From Planococcus versutus (GTDB lineage Bacteria > Bacillota > Bacilli > Bacillales_A > Planococcaceae), in the NCBI RefSeq assembly GCF_001186155.3, contig NZ_CP016540.2, forward strand, positions 1,032,001 to 1,096,000: a DNA stretch of 64,000 nt, read 5' to 3'. The position numbers were made by a program, and so were the translations under genes. The notes beneath the pieces were generated by a model, which did not search any database, had not been told where the DNA came from, and saw only the letters and a list, made by a program, of their open reading frames with translations. The first letter of the stretch is position 1, and each line of letters starts with the position of its first letter. Shown here piece after piece: positions 18,532 through 28,639 of the stretch.

Positions 18532-18810
18532 TTACTTAAGGCTTTTTTGTGGATAGGGCTTTTGCAAAAAATCAATAGACTGTCGAATTAATTGTTGGAG
18601 CACTTCAAGAGCCATATCATCTGTTTTATGAATATAAACACAAGATTTTCCGCTTGTATGCTTTCCTAATTTTTCGAGTAAAAGACCCTACTGTTCATCG
18701 CCAGTCGCAAAATACAAACTAATTTTTGCTTTGCAAGGAGAAAGAACGACTCGGTTTCTGTTATTTTTGGTTTGTCCACCATAAGATCTCTTTTCATCTA
18801 GATTTGACAT
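18532..18810 (-). pseudogene. DUF1801-like pseudogene remnant
   Basis: Read on the minus strand, 93 codons give one in-frame TAG after residue 41 (GDEQ-stop-GLLLEKLGK). On both sides the sequence looks like a DUF1801 (YdhG-like) domain: ISLYFATGDE before, and LGKHTSGKSCVYIHKTDDMALEVLQQLI after, which is the family's usual C-terminal pattern. The N-terminal third of the family is missing. The first ATG shares its A with the stop codon of the upstream TetM-like gene (TAATG). Decay rather than a functional small gene is the simplest reading. Confidence 0.7.
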
Positions 18811-20756
18811 TATACACAGTGCATTGCTTTTTGGGCTTCGTCCCACGGCACTTTATAGCCTTGACCTTTTGCGCAAAAAATGGAAGTAGACGTATAGAGT
18901 GGGTCCGCATTTTTGTCGTAGCCAATCGTTGAAATTACATGAGATTCATTGTGACAAAAGTCATAACCGTCGAATCCTAAAGTCAGTAAACCTTTGCCAT
19001 GAGTTAACGCAGCAAATTCTGTGCTGTAAGTCATAAACGTGGCTACTGGGACTCGGCCTTCAATTGTTGTTTTTCCATCAATTGTGACAGGAGTTTCAAA
19101 TATACCGTGAGCTTGTTGAATGTCTGACAGCACTTTCCCCATTTGTTCAAGATGTACCTTGATTTTAAAGCGATACATAGGTTCGAGTAGTCGATTTTGC
19201 GCTTGCTCGAGACCTTGACGAAGAGCGCGAAATGCCGCTTCTCGAAAATCTCCACCCGCTGTGTGTTGATTGTGCCCCCGTCCGGTGATAAGTGTCGCTT
19301 TCACATCCGTTACAGGAGAACCTGTTAATAATCCATGATGATCGCGTTCTGTTAAATGATACAAAATGAGGTTTTGGTTTCCGGTAGACAATGCATCCGC
19401 ATGACAGATATTCGCGACTTGAAAGCCACTGTCTCGTTCTCCAGGCTCTAGCTTCAAATGAACTTCTGCATAGTGACGGAGTGGCTCAAAATGACCATAG
19501 CCTATAACCGCTATTTCAATGGTTTCTTTGTAAAGAATTTCAGGTTCTCCAAATTGGATGCGTTGGCCAAACCGTTCAAGCAGCACTTGCTCAAGAACTT
19601 CTAATTGAATCATGCCCATTACTTGAATTTGAATATGTTGGAAATATTCATCCCAGAAAACAGAAAGAGAAGGATCTTCAGCCCCTAACAAAGTAAAGCT
19701 TTTTAATACTTCTTTTTCGGGAACCGATAGATCGTATTGAACAATTGATTTTAATGTTGGCGCTACCATGGAGGGTGAGTCGTTAGTGCAAACGCCAAGT
19801 CCATCACCAATCGAAGCTTTTGACAATCCGACAATCGCAAACAATTCACCCGCTACAACTTGTTCAACTGTATAAAATTTCATTCCGTTATACAAGCGTA
19901 TTTGAGATACTTTTTCTTCGGTTTTATTTGCTCCGTATGTTAATTTGTCGCGAACACGCAATGTGCCGCTAAAAGCTTTCAAAAAACAAATTCGATTGCC
20001 ATTGTCATCGTGTCGTATTTTATAAATTCGTGCGCCAAATTCTTTATCTTTACGGTACGTACTACGAGTTAATTGATCAAGTTGCCCTAAAAATTCCTGA
20101 ATGCCAATGTCTTGCAACGCTGACCCATTTGCGCAAGGGAAAATTTCCCGGTCCGCGAGCATACACTGAAAACGTTCAAGCCAATGTGCTTTGTCATAAC
20201 CAAATTCAAAGTAGCGTGATAGTAATTCATCATCTCTTTCAGCAATAAATTCAATTAACGACTCACTCATTTCCCCATGATGAAAACCGGTTGTAATGTC
20301 AAAGGCATGTTCTGAAAAGCTAGAACGGATCTCTTGGAATACATGAGATGGATTTGCGTTATCACGATCTGTTTTATTAATAAAGAAAAAAACAGGGATT
20401 TCGTGTTTTTGAAGCAGTTCCCAAACAGTTTCTGTATGACCTTCAATACCGTCAACTGCACTAATAATTATGATGGCATAGTCCATAACTTGAATTGATC
20501 GTTCCATTTCAGGTGAAAAGTCGACATGTCCAGGTGTATCAATGAGAAAATACGTTGAATTATTAAACGAAAAAGTCGCTTGGTCTGCGAAAATGGTAAT
20601 GCCACGACTTTTTTCAATGTAATGGCTATCGAGAAAAGCGCTTTGGTGATCAACACGTCCACGCTCGCGAATGCTTTTTGTATGATAAAGCAATTGTTCG
20701 GAAAAAGTGGTTTTGCCGGCATCAACATGTGCCAAAATTCCAATGGTTTTGTTCAT
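18810..20756 (-). CDS. TetM-family ribosomal-protection-like GTPase
   Basis: A 648-residue EF-G-like GTPase: P-loop AHVDAGKTT at 9-17, switch region RGITIFADQATF, DTPGHVDF, and NKTDRD. The length and domain layout are those of tetracycline ribosomal protection proteins, not of EF-G (about 690). However, the segment aligning with TetM loop YSPVSTPADF reads HNQHTAGGDF, so the residues that displace tetracycline in TetM are not conserved. It may act in translation under another stress. RBS AGAGGTGAC precedes the ATG. It lies in a chromosomal setting without mobile genes. Confidence 0.8.
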   Translation of the reverse strand: MNKTIGILAHVDAGKTTFSEQLLYHTKSIRERGRVDHQSAFLDSHYIEKSRGITIFADQATFSFNNSTYFLIDTPGHVDFSPEMERSIQVMDYAIIIISAVDGIEGHTETVWELLQKHEIPVFFFINKTDRDNANPSHVFQEIRSSFSEHAFDITTGFHHGEMSESLIEFIAERDDELLSRYFEFGYDKAHWLERFQCMLADREIFPCANGSALQDIGIQEFLGQLDQLTRSTYRKDKEFGARIYKIRHDDNGNRICFLKAFSGTLRVRDKLTYGANKTEEKVSQIRLYNGMKFYTVEQVVAGELFAIVGLSKASIGDGLGVCTNDSPSMVAPTLKSIVQYDLSVPEKEVLKSFTLLGAEDPSLSVFWDEYFQHIQIQVMGMIQLEVLEQVLLERFGQRIQFGEPEILYKETIEIAVIGYGHFEPLRHYAEVHLKLEPGERDSGFQVANICHADALSTGNQNLILYHLTERDHHGLLTGSPVTDVKATLITGRGHNQHTAGGDFREAAFRALRQGLEQAQNRLLEPMYRFKIKVHLEQMGKVLSDIQQAHGIFETPVTIDGKTTIEGRVPVATFMTYSTEFAALTHGKGLLTLGFDGYDFCHNESHVISTIGYDKNADPLYTSTSIFCAKGQGYKVPWDEAQKAMHCV

Positions 20757-20802
20757 ACTGTCACCTCTTTAGTTTTAGTTTAGCAGAATTTATAGTTAAT
20801 CA

Positions 20803-20840
20803 TAAGAAAAAAACGCGAAAGCCATCGTGGCTTTCGCGTT
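20803..20840 (-). terminator. Terminator after the amidase gene (minus strand)
   Basis: A 12-bp perfect stem (20812-20823 with 20829-20840), AACGCGAAAGCC and its complement, followed on the minus strand by a run of T. It stands between the amidase and the TetM-like gene. Confidence 0.88.
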
Positions 20841-20855
20841 GTAAAAATGACTGTT

Positions 20856-21404
20856 CTAGTGATTCGCTTCAAAACATGTAATACCAAAGCAAATCGCTTG
20901 TGCGCAATACTTACGATAAATGGCTGATTTGAGTAGCTCTACTTCTTGTTTATGAGTCATAAAACCACATTCTACAAGAATAGCTGGCATATGCGTATCT
21001 CGCAGTACTGCAAAGTCGGCTTGTTTGACGCCGCGATCTTTTCGTCCCGTAACAGCCAGTAGGGATTGTTGAACAGCAAAAGCTAACTGTTGAGTAGCTT
21101 TTTGAGGTTTTGTATAGGTAAATGTTTCGATTCCGCTGGTTGCATTAAATGTGTGACCCAATGCATTAGCGTGAATCGAAACAAATAAATCTACTTTCAA
21201 ACGGTTTGCAAGACTCGTGCGTTCATATAAAGGCACATCTTTGTCACTTTGGTGACTAAATAGTACAGTGTGACCTTCCAATAATAAACGTTTTTTGACT
21301 TCTTCTGCTACGGCTAAATTGAAATGGAATTCCCTAAGTCTTCCGTCAGGCGAGCGCTTTCCAGGTGTATTTGGTCCATGTCCTGCATCAATCATAATCT
21401 TCAT
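20856..21404 (-). CDS. N-acetylmuramoyl-L-alanine amidase (Amidase_3) without signal peptide
   Basis: An 182-residue zinc amidase: DAGHGPNTPG carries the first zinc histidine, LREFHFN the zinc glutamate, SIHANA the second histidine, and LVECGFMTH the catalytic glutamate. It is the catalytic domain alone; there is no signal peptide or wall-binding domain. The start is firm (AAAGGAGG, 9 nt before ATG). Similar leaderless enzymes are CwlC-type mother-cell lysis amidases and phage endolysins. It would cleave the bond between MurNAc and L-Ala if released or exported by another route. Confidence 0.85.
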   Translation of the reverse strand: MKIMIDAGHGPNTPGKRSPDGRLREFHFNLAVAEEVKKRLLLEGHTVLFSHQSDKDVPLYERTSLANRLKVDLFVSIHANALGHTFNATSGIETFTYTKPQKATQQLAFAVQQSLLAVTGRKDRGVKQADFAVLRDTHMPAILVECGFMTHKQEVELLKSAIYRKYCAQAICFGITCFEANH

Positions 21405-21567
21405 TGAGTATAGCCTCCTTTTGCTGTTATATAGGAAGGCAAGTTGTAAAAGGGGACAAAAATCTTCAAATTTATTTTTTCCATGTTAAAATGAAAGCAA
21501 ACCGCACACAAAAACGAATATTTCGAGAGCCGTCTTGAAATGTGTGGACAGGAAGTGAGGAGCAAAA

Positions 21568-22494
21568 ATGGGACAAGTAACAACAAAACAAGTGATGAAT
21601 ACGTTTGATTTGGAATTAATCAGCGGAGAAGAAGGAATCGGTCGTCATATTCCCATTAGTGATATTTCTAGACCTGGCTTAGAAATGGCAGGATATTTTA
21701 CACATTATCCAGCAAATCGTGTGCAGTTGCTCGGCAAAACAGAGCTTTCTTTTTTTGCCATGCTGACAGCAAAAGAACGTTCAGAGCGTATGATGAAACT
21801 TTGCACAGATGACACACCTGCTATTATTGTCTCACATGGTGTACCTGTTCCAGAAGAATTGATTGCAGCCTCTAGTAATCGTCACGTACCGGTCATGACA
21901 ACACCCATGTCGACAACGAGGTTTTCGAGTTTGTTGACTAACTTTTTAGAAAGCAAACTAGCTCCGACAACAGCGATTCATGGTGTTCTTGTGGATATTT
22001 ATGGTATAGGCGTATTAATAACAGGTAAAAGTGGTGTGGGTAAAAGCGAGACAGCATTGGAGCTTGTTAAAAAAGGCCATCGTTTAGTAGCGGATGATTG
22101 CGTAGAGATTCATCAAGAAGGTGAAAATACACTTGTTGGATCTGCACCTAAATTAATCGAACACATGCTTGAGATTCGAGGAGTCGGTATTATTGATATT
22201 ATGACTTTATTTGGAGCAAGTGCAGTTCGTACATTTAAACGTATTTCTTTAGTGATTGATTTAGAAATATGGGATCAAGAGAAAACTTACGATCGACTTG
22301 GTTTAGAAGAAGAAAAAATGAAAATTATTGATACAGAATTGACGAAGTTGACTATCCCTGTTCGTCCTGGTCGAAATTTATCCGTTATTATTGAAGTAGC
22401 TGCGATGAATTATCGCTTAAAACGAATGGGCGTTAACGCTGCAGAAGAATTTTCAAAGCGTCTTAATGACGTGATTGCACAAGATACAAATTAA
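21568..22494 (+). CDS. hprK: HPr kinase/phosphorylase
   Basis: A 308-residue enzyme. The C-terminal half has Walker [11 protein letters not shown] near 152-160 and the family signature [11 protein letters not shown] near 205. It phosphorylates HPr and Crh on Ser46 with ATP or pyrophosphate and reverses this when phosphate is high, so it controls carbon catabolite repression. RBS GTGAGGAG before ATG 21568. It leads the operon hprK-lgt-yvoD-ppaX-yvoF; a Crh gene lies in the same window at 38173. Confidence 0.95.
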   Translation: MGQVTTKQVMNTFDLELISGEEGIGRHIPISDISRPGLEMAGYFTHYPANRVQLLGKTELSFFAMLTAKERSERMMKLCTDDTPAIIVSHGVPVPEELIAASSNRHVPVMTTPMSTTRFSSLLTNFLESKLAPTTAIHGVLVDIYGIGVLITGKSGVGKSETALELVKKGHRLVADDCVEIHQEGENTLVGSAPKLIEHMLEIRGVGIIDIMTLFGASAVRTFKRISLVIDLEIWDQEKTYDRLGLEEEKMKIIDTELTKLTIPVRPGRNLSVIIEVAAMNYRLKRMGVNAAEEFSKRLNDVIAQDTN

Positions 22495-22515
22495 GCGAAT
22501 GGGAAGGTGCACAAA

Positions 22516-23328
22516 ATGTATTCATTATTAGCTTCAATAGACCCAATCGCTTTTTCACTTGGACCTCTTTCGGTCCGGTGGTATGGCGTAATCATTGCTG
22601 CAGGTATTGTTATAGCCTTTTTAGTAGGGCAGCGTGAAATGGTTAATCGAGGATTGCATAACGAATTTTTAACGGATTTATTGATATGGGCTGTGCCGCT
22701 AGCAATTGTGGGTGCACGCATTTATTATGTAGCGTTTGAATGGGATGCATACAAAAACAATCCTGCTGAAATCATCGCTATTTGGAATGGCGGCATTGCA
22801 ATTCATGGCGCGTTAATTGCTTCTGTAATTGTCGCGTACGTGTTTACAAAAAAACGCCATACGTCGTTTTTAAAAGTAGCAGATATTTTAGCACCAAGCA
22901 TTTTAATCGGACAAGCAATTGGTAGGTGGGGGAACTTTATCAACCAAGAAGCACACGGAGGAGAAGTAACACGTACTTTTTTAGAAAACTTGTTTATTCC
23001 GGATTGGATTATCAATCATATGTACATAGATGGAGCTTATTATCATCCAACATTCTTGTATGAATCGATGTGGAGTTTAGTCGGCATCATTATTTTACTC
23101 TTGCTACGAAAAGCAAATCTCGTACGCGGAGAACTGTTTTTCTTCTATATGATTTGGTATTCTGTAGGTCGTTTCTTTATCGAATCAATGCGTACAGATA
23201 GTTTATATGTTGTTGGTGAACTTCGTGCAGCTCAATTAGTTTCTGTCATCGCAATCATACTAGCAGTAGCTTTAATTGTTTACCGTCGTGCAACAATTAA
23301 AAATCTACCTCATTACAAGGATAAATAA
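22516..23328 (+). CDS. lgt: Prolipoprotein diacylglyceryl transferase
   Basis: A 270-residue membrane protein with about seven helices and the Lgt signature [14 protein letters not shown] near residue 135. It transfers diacylglycerol from phosphatidylglycerol to the lipobox cysteine of prolipoproteins, for example the SurA-like lipoprotein at 52680. ATG 22516 is preferred over GTG 22507, which overlaps the GGGAAGG ribosome site. It follows hprK by 21 nt. Confidence 0.94.
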   Translation: MYSLLASIDPIAFSLGPLSVRWYGVIIAAGIVIAFLVGQREMVNRGLHNEFLTDLLIWAVPLAIVGARIYYVAFEWDAYKNNPAEIIAIWNGGIAIHGALIASVIVAYVFTKKRHTSFLKVADILAPSILIGQAIGRWGNFINQEAHGGEVTRTFLENLFIPDWIINHMYIDGAYYHPTFLYESMWSLVGIIILLLLRKANLVRGELFFFYMIWYSVGRFFIESMRTDSLYVVGELRAAQLVSVIAIILAVALIVYRRATIKNLPHYKDK

Positions 23329-23347
23329 TGAAGAAAAGAGCAATCAG

Positions 23348-24283
23348 ATGACGACATTGAAAAATGGATTGAAAGCAGGGCTAAAAACGACTTGGTCATT
23401 AGGGAAAATTATTTTTCCAATTACTTTGCTCGTTACCATGCTTCAATATACACCTGTCTTGCCTTTTATCATCAATTTAGTGTCACCTATTATGGGTGTG
23501 TTTGGATTGAGTGGTGATGCGGCCATTCCACTGGTTCTCGGGAATGCACTTAACTTATATGCTGGAATTGCGGGTATACTGTCTTTAGAATTGACAGTTA
23601 AAGAGGTGTTTATATTAGCTGTTATGCTATCATTTTCACATAATATTTTTATCGAAACAGGTGTCGCGTTAAAAGTTGGCGTTAAGTTATGGATCGTCTT
23701 AGTGGTTCGCTTCGGGCTAGCGGCATTATCTGGTATTGTCATCAATTTACTTTGGCAAGGTGGAGGAGAAGTAGCAAAGTATGGGTTTGCCCCTGAAGCT
23801 TCGACAGCTCCTGAAAATTGGTTGGGTATTTTACTGATCGGACTTGAAAAAGCTTCATTTGGTGTTTTGCAATTAGCGTTGATTGTAATCCCGTTAATGA
23901 TTATAATTCAAATTTTAAAAGACAAAAAGTACCTTCAAAAAATATCTGACACATTAGGCCCATTGACACGCGTCTTGGGTGTACAGAAAAACGCTTCTTT
24001 GACACTTGCTTCTGGGCTCATCTTTGGACTGGCAATGGGAGCCGGTGTAATGATTCAAGCTGTACAAGAAGATGGTGTCAGTAAAAAAGACGCCACTTTG
24101 GTATTTATTTTTCTTGTCGCTTGTCATGCTGTCATTGAAGATACGTTGATTTTTATTCCGCTGGGAATTCCAATTTGGCCATTGCTTGCAATTCGAATTG
24201 TGACTGCGCTCGGACTGACCATTTTTGTTTCTTACATATGGCGTAGAGCAGAAAATAAACAGAAAAGAGTGGTTTCTACATGA
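23348..24283 (+). CDS. yvoD: YvoD-like nucleoside-recognition (Gate) domain membrane protein
   Basis: A 311-residue integral membrane protein with about eight helices. Segments such as FGLSGDAAIPLVLGNALN and LSFSHNIFIETG resemble the nucleoside recognition (Gate) domain also found in SpmA/SpmB. The open frame reaches back to 23276 inside lgt, but ATG 23348 lies just after the lgt stop and is preferred, although its RBS (GAAAAGAG) is weak, which suggests coupling to lgt. It overlaps ppaX by 4 nt. The transported or bound ligand is unknown. Confidence 0.8.
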   Translation: MTTLKNGLKAGLKTTWSLGKIIFPITLLVTMLQYTPVLPFIINLVSPIMGVFGLSGDAAIPLVLGNALNLYAGIAGILSLELTVKEVFILAVMLSFSHNIFIETGVALKVGVKLWIVLVVRFGLAALSGIVINLLWQGGGEVAKYGFAPEASTAPENWLGILLIGLEKASFGVLQLALIVIPLMIIIQILKDKKYLQKISDTLGPLTRVLGVQKNASLTLASGLIFGLAMGAGVMIQAVQEDGVSKKDATLVFIFLVACHAVIEDTLIFIPLGIPIWPLLAIRIVTALGLTIFVSYIWRRAENKQKRVVST

Positions 24284-24936
24284 TAGAGAAAAAAATTAGC
24301 ACACTTTTATTTGATTTTGATGGCACGTTGTTAGATACAAATGAATTAATCGTTCAAACTTTCTTAGTCGTGCTTGATGAACATTATCCGGGACGTTTTG
24401 ATCGTCAAGATGCGTTGAGTTTTATTGGTCCGTCATTAAAACAGACATTTATGACCATAGATCCAGCGTATGCTGAAGAACGGATAGAACAATTTCGCAC
24501 CATTAACCGTATGCTGCATGATGAACTAGTTGAAGAATACGACGGCGTGTCAGAAACGCTACGCTTACTAAAAGCACAAGGTTTGAAGATGGCGATTGTT
24601 TCCACAAAGAGAAGTGATACTATTCGTCATGGCCTAAAGTTGATGGGTATTAGCGATGTGTTTGATGTGATAGTCGGCTTAGATCATGTTGCAAACCCTA
24701 AACCAGATCCAGAGCCATTGTATCTGGCTTTAACGCAATTAGGCTCTTCTCCTGAAGAGGCTTTGATGATTGGCGACAATTCGCACGATATCGAAGGTGG
24801 AAAAAATGCAGGAGTCCGGACGGCCGGTGTAGCGTGGGCTGCAAAAGGAGAAGAGCTTCTCGCCAGTTTCAATCCTGACTTTATGCTTCAACATATAAGT
24901 GATTTGCTTGATATGACGAAAGAAGCAGTAAAATGA
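24280..24936 (+). CDS. ppaX: Pyrophosphatase PpaX
   Basis: A 218-residue HAD-family hydrolase: LLFDFDGTLLDTNEL (catalytic aspartates), VSTKRSD, KPDPEPLY and MIGDNSHDIEGGKNAG. In Bacillus, PpaX removes the pyrophosphate formed when HprK dephosphorylates HPr-Ser-P, driving that reaction. The operon position downstream of hprK supports this role over phosphoglycolate phosphatase. ATG overlaps the yvoD stop (ATGA). Confidence 0.92.
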   Translation: MIEKKISTLLFDFDGTLLDTNELIVQTFLVVLDEHYPGRFDRQDALSFIGPSLKQTFMTIDPAYAEERIEQFRTINRMLHDELVEEYDGVSETLRLLKAQGLKMAIVSTKRSDTIRHGLKLMGISDVFDVIVGLDHVANPKPDPEPLYLALTQLGSSPEEALMIGDNSHDIEGGKNAGVRTAGVAWAAKGEELLASFNPDFMLQHISDLLDMTKEAVK

Positions 24937-25445
24937 GAAACACACAACGCCATTTTGTTGAAGGTCCCAATTCACTTTGGCATATTTATAAAACTGTGCC
25001 TTTTTGGAAAGTCACTAAAAACTTCTTAGTGATTCAAACTGCTCGGTATACGCCATTTTTACCTATAAAAAATTGGATGTACAAAAAATTTTTGAAAATG
25101 AAAATTGGTAAACACTCTTCTTTTGCATTGATGGTAATGCCAGACGTTATGTTTCCAGAAAAAATTTCAGTTGGAGAAAACTCAGTGATTGGTTATAACA
25201 CAACAATTCTGGCACATGAATACTTAATAGATGAATATCGACTCGGCGACGTGGTTATCGGAGACCGCGTCATGATCGGAGCAAACACAACAATTTTGCC
25301 CGGCATCACGATTGGAAACGGCGCGATTGTTTCCGCTGCTACGCTCGTCCATAAAGATGTGCCAGCTGGAGCTTTTGTCGGCGGAAATCCGATGAACATT
25401 ATCTTTACAGCTGAACAAATGGCAGAGCGCCAAGCAAAATCCTGA
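24933..25445 (+). CDS. yvoF: YvoF-like hexapeptide-repeat acetyltransferase
   Basis: A 170-residue left-handed beta-helix protein with hexapeptide repeats from about 68 to 155 (VGENSVIGYNTTI, VIGDRVMIGANTTILPGITIGNGAIVSAATLVHKDVPAG). The family transfers acetyl or similar groups from CoA; the acceptor here is unknown. It overlaps ppaX by 4 nt and closes the operon before a terminator. Confidence 0.85.
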   Translation: MRNTQRHFVEGPNSLWHIYKTVPFWKVTKNFLVIQTARYTPFLPIKNWMYKKFLKMKIGKHSSFALMVMPDVMFPEKISVGENSVIGYNTTILAHEYLIDEYRLGDVVIGDRVMIGANTTILPGITIGNGAIVSAATLVHKDVPAGAFVGGNPMNIIFTAEQMAERQAKS

Positions 25446-25474
25446 AAGCACCTTGTGTTTTCAGGATTTTTTTA
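25437..25474 (+). terminator. Terminator after the hprK operon
   Basis: Stem AATCCTGAAAGCAC paired with GTGTTTTCAGGATT (one mismatch), followed by a run of seven T. It overlaps the yvoF stop codon. Confidence 0.88.
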
Positions 25475-25485
25475 AAGTATATCTC

Positions 25486-25515
25486 TTGACGGTGAATAGA
25501 AAAATACGCTAAAAT
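25486..25515 (+). promoter_or_regulatory. Promoter of the histidine operon
   Basis: TTGACG (25486-25491), 18-nt spacer, TAAAAT (25510-25515), 60 nt before hisZ. The short leader shows no T-box or leader peptide that I can recognise. Confidence 0.7.
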
Positions 25516-25575
25516 TAAATTACTTCACTACATTAGCGAGATAAAGTAAAAATACCAATATTAGGGAGTTTTATA

Positions 25576-26733
25576 ATGACCATACAAATGTTTGAAAAAC
25601 CATTAGGGATGAGAGATGATTTTCCTTTTATCGCAAAAAAGAAAGCAGACCTACGGACGAATGGAACAACCATTATTCAACAAGCAGGCTATGAGTTGTT
25701 GCAGACGCCAACTTTAGAGTATTACGAAACTATCGGTAAAATATCGGCAATTGCAGACAATGCGTTGTTTAAATTGCTAGACAGCCAAGGTGAAACCTTA
25801 GTGTTGCGTCCTGACATGACATCACCCATCGCGCGTGTGGCAGCATCTAAGCTATTAAAAGAAAAAATGCCTGTACGACTAGGCTATTATTCGACGGTTT
25901 TTCGTGCTCAAAAACGAGAAGGTGGACGACCAGCTGAATTTGAACAAATGGGTGTGGAACTAATTGGAGACGATTCATTGTATGCCGATGCAGAAGTCAT
26001 CATTCTCGCAGGAAATATAGTAAAGAATTTAGGCATTAAATCGAGTCGTTTCGTCATTGGACACACTCAATTATTGCAGTTGATTTTAGAGGATTTCGGA
26101 TTAAACCAAGAACAAATAGAACAAGTACGTAGCACATTTGTTTCTAAAAACAGCGTTGGTTTTGAAACATTAACAAACCAATTGCCAATTGAATCGTCTA
26201 GAGTGGAATCATTTATTAGCTTAATATCAACAACTACAATCGAAGAATGGCAGCAATGGATCGATCCACACAATGCGAAACAAACAGCATTGTATGAAGA
26301 AATGAAAAAACTAAAAAAAATACTGGATCGTAGTGGCTTGTCTGATCTAGTCACATACGACTTATCTTTTAATAGTCATATGACGTATTACACCGGACTG
26401 GTGTTTGAAGTGTATGCAGCAGGCAGTGGTTTTCCATTGGGTAACGGGGGGCGCTATGACGGGTTGATGAAACAATTCGGATTAGAAGTTGGCGCAACTG
26501 GTTTTGGTTTGAGAGTCGATCGTTTGCTTGAACTTATATCAGCTGTGCCTGAAAGACAAGACCATACGTTAATTTTATTTGATGAACAAAACGAAGATGC
26601 AGCATATGACGAAGCACAAAAGCTTCGCGCGCAAGCAAAGCGTGTGACACTACAATTTGCACCAGCAGTTATGGCCATTGATAAATTCAGTAATCATTTC
26701 AGTGAGGTTCTACGAATGGAAGGTGTTAATTGA
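25576..26733 (+). CDS. hisZ: ATP phosphoribosyltransferase regulatory subunit
   Basis: A 385-residue HisRS-like protein: [27 protein letters not shown] and [24 protein letters not shown] correspond to class II synthetase motifs, but no anticodon-binding domain follows. HisZ partners with short HisG to form the first, feedback-inhibited enzyme of histidine synthesis. RBS AGGGAG. It is first in an eight-gene operon in which nearly every junction overlaps. Confidence 0.94.
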   Translation: MTIQMFEKPLGMRDDFPFIAKKKADLRTNGTTIIQQAGYELLQTPTLEYYETIGKISAIADNALFKLLDSQGETLVLRPDMTSPIARVAASKLLKEKMPVRLGYYSTVFRAQKREGGRPAEFEQMGVELIGDDSLYADAEVIILAGNIVKNLGIKSSRFVIGHTQLLQLILEDFGLNQEQIEQVRSTFVSKNSVGFETLTNQLPIESSRVESFISLISTTTIEEWQQWIDPHNAKQTALYEEMKKLKKILDRSGLSDLVTYDLSFNSHMTYYTGLVFEVYAAGSGFPLGNGGRYDGLMKQFGLEVGATGFGLRVDRLLELISAVPERQDHTLILFDEQNEDAAYDEAQKLRAQAKRVTLQFAPAVMAIDKFSNHFSEVLRMEGVN

Positions 26734-27359
26734 TGGATGCATTAACAATAGCAATGCCAAAAGGCCGAATATTTGAAGAAGCTTATGAATTATTAGTAAA
26801 AGCAGGTTACGATTTGCCGAAAGAACTCGATGATTCGCGAAAATTAATTGTTGAAGCACCCAATGAAAACATTCGGTTTATTCTTGCTAAACCAATGGAT
26901 GTTCCAGCATATGTTGAACATGGAGTTGTAGATATTGGTATCGCTGGGAAAGATGTCATGCTTGAACACGATCGTGATGTATATGAATTATTAGATCTTG
27001 GCATTAGTCGCTGCTATATCGCTACTGCGGGTATGCCTGATACACCGATGAACAAAGTATCTCCACGTGTCGCGACAAAATACCCGAAAGTAGCATCACA
27101 ATATTACCGTGGCAAAGGTGAACAAGTAGAAATCATTGAATTAAATGGATCGATTGAATTAGCCCCAATGATTGGTTTGGCTGATCGAATTGTGGATATT
27201 GTTTCCACAGGTAAAACATTAAAAGAAAATGGCTTAATTGAATATGAAAAAATTGTTGACATCACATCACGTTTAATTGTCAATCCTGTAAGCTACCGTT
27301 TAAAACAAGAACGCATTACAGAGCTAGTGGGAAGACTGAGAAAGCAGGTTATTCTATGA
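26733..27359 (+). CDS. hisG: ATP phosphoribosyltransferase catalytic subunit, short form
   Basis: A 208-residue short-form His[12 protein letters not shown] near the start, DIGIAGKDV, and the PRPP-binding region [19 protein letters not shown]. It condenses ATP and PRPP. The ATG overlaps the hisZ stop (TGATG); a TTG three bases earlier is less likely. The short length requires HisZ, which is present. Confidence 0.95.
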   Translation: MDALTIAMPKGRIFEEAYELLVKAGYDLPKELDDSRKLIVEAPNENIRFILAKPMDVPAYVEHGVVDIGIAGKDVMLEHDRDVYELLDLGISRCYIATAGMPDTPMNKVSPRVATKYPKVASQYYRGKGEQVEIIELNGSIELAPMIGLADRIVDIVSTGKTLKENGLIEYEKIVDITSRLIVNPVSYRLKQERITELVGRLRKQVIL

Positions 27360-28639
27360 AAGTGGTTCGTTTGTCTTCAGGAATTTCCATTAGAAGAACC
27401 ATTGCAGAAGGTACAGAACAGCAAGTTACAGCTGTAAAAGCAATCATTCAAGAAGTAAGAGAGCATGGGGATCAAGCCATGTTGCGTTATACAGAAAAAT
27501 GGGATGGCGCAAAGTTAATTTCTTTGCGCGTTACGGATGAAGAAATTACACAAGCGGTAAAACGTTTTGATCCTCAACTCGCAAAAGATTTAACAGAAGC
27601 AGCAGAAAATATCCGAGCATATCATGAAAGTCAGCAACAAAAAGGATACCGTCTGGATAGTGAAGATGGCTCTTATGTCGCACAGCGAGTTAGTCCAATT
27701 GAGTCGGCTGGACTTTATGTACCCGGTGGAACAGCAGCTTATCCATCATCTGTTTTAATGAATGTTATTCCAGCACAAGTGGCTGGCGTATCGCGGATTG
27801 TGTTAATTTCACCACCAAGTCAAGATGGCACGTTATCCGATGGTGTATTGGTATCTGCTCATATTCTTGGCATTACAGAAGTGTATAAGTCTGGTGGTGC
27901 TCAAGCAATCGCGGCATTAGCATATGGGACAGAATCTATCGCAGCCGTCGATAAAATTACAGGACCCGGTAATATCTTTGTGGCTCTCGCAAAACGAGAA
28001 GTGAATGGGGATGTAGCAATTGATATGATTGCTGGACCAAGTGAAATTGCGATCATTGCAGATGAATCAGCTTATGCTGATGAGGTAGCAGCGGATTTAT
28101 TATCACAAGCAGAGCATGATCCACTAGCGAGTGCTGTATTATTGACGACAAGTGAAAAGTTAGCGGATGCCGTTTCAAAACAAGTAAAGCAACAATTAGC
28201 AAGTTTGCCACGTGAAGCCATTGCCGGTGCTGCAATTGCAAATCACAGCGTAATTTATTTAGGAAAAACTATCGAAGAGTTAATCACAGCAGCTAATCAA
28301 TTGGCTCCAGAGCATTTGGAAATTATGACAACAGATGCTGAAGCGGTTGCTGAACGTATTCTCCACGCTGGGGCTATTTTTATCGGAAGGTTTTCATCCG
28401 AACCCATTGGCGATTATTTTGCGGGCACAAATCATGTGTTGCCAACGAATAGTACAGCTCGTTTTTCAAGTGCATTAGCTGTCTATGATTTTATTAAACG
28501 CACAAGCATTATTCGTTATAGTGAAAAAGCGTGGGAAAATAATAAAGAAAAAATCGCTCGTCTGGCGCGTCTTGAAGGATTAGAAGGCCATGCACGTGCA
28601 GTCGAATCACGATCGTGGAAAAAGGAGACGAACAAATGA
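27356..28639 (+). CDS. hisD: Histidinol dehydrogenase
   Basis: A 427-residue zinc enzyme with the HisD signature around [38 protein letters not shown], and catalytic EHLEI. It oxidises histidinol to histidine in two NAD-dependent steps, the last two of the pathway. ATG overlaps the hisG stop by 4 nt. Confidence 0.95.
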   Translation: MKVVRLSSGISIRRTIAEGTEQQVTAVKAIIQEVREHGDQAMLRYTEKWDGAKLISLRVTDEEITQAVKRFDPQLAKDLTEAAENIRAYHESQQQKGYRLDSEDGSYVAQRVSPIESAGLYVPGGTAAYPSSVLMNVIPAQVAGVSRIVLISPPSQDGTLSDGVLVSAHILGITEVYKSGGAQAIAALAYGTESIAAVDKITGPGNIFVALAKREVNGDVAIDMIAGPSEIAIIADESAYADEVAADLLSQAEHDPLASAVLLTTSEKLADAVSKQVKQQLASLPREAIAGAAIANHSVIYLGKTIEELITAANQLAPEHLEIMTTDAEAVAERILHAGAIFIGRFSSEPIGDYFAGTNHVLPTNSTARFSSALAVYDFIKRTSIIRYSEKAWENNKEKIARLARLEGLEGHARAVESRSWKKETNK

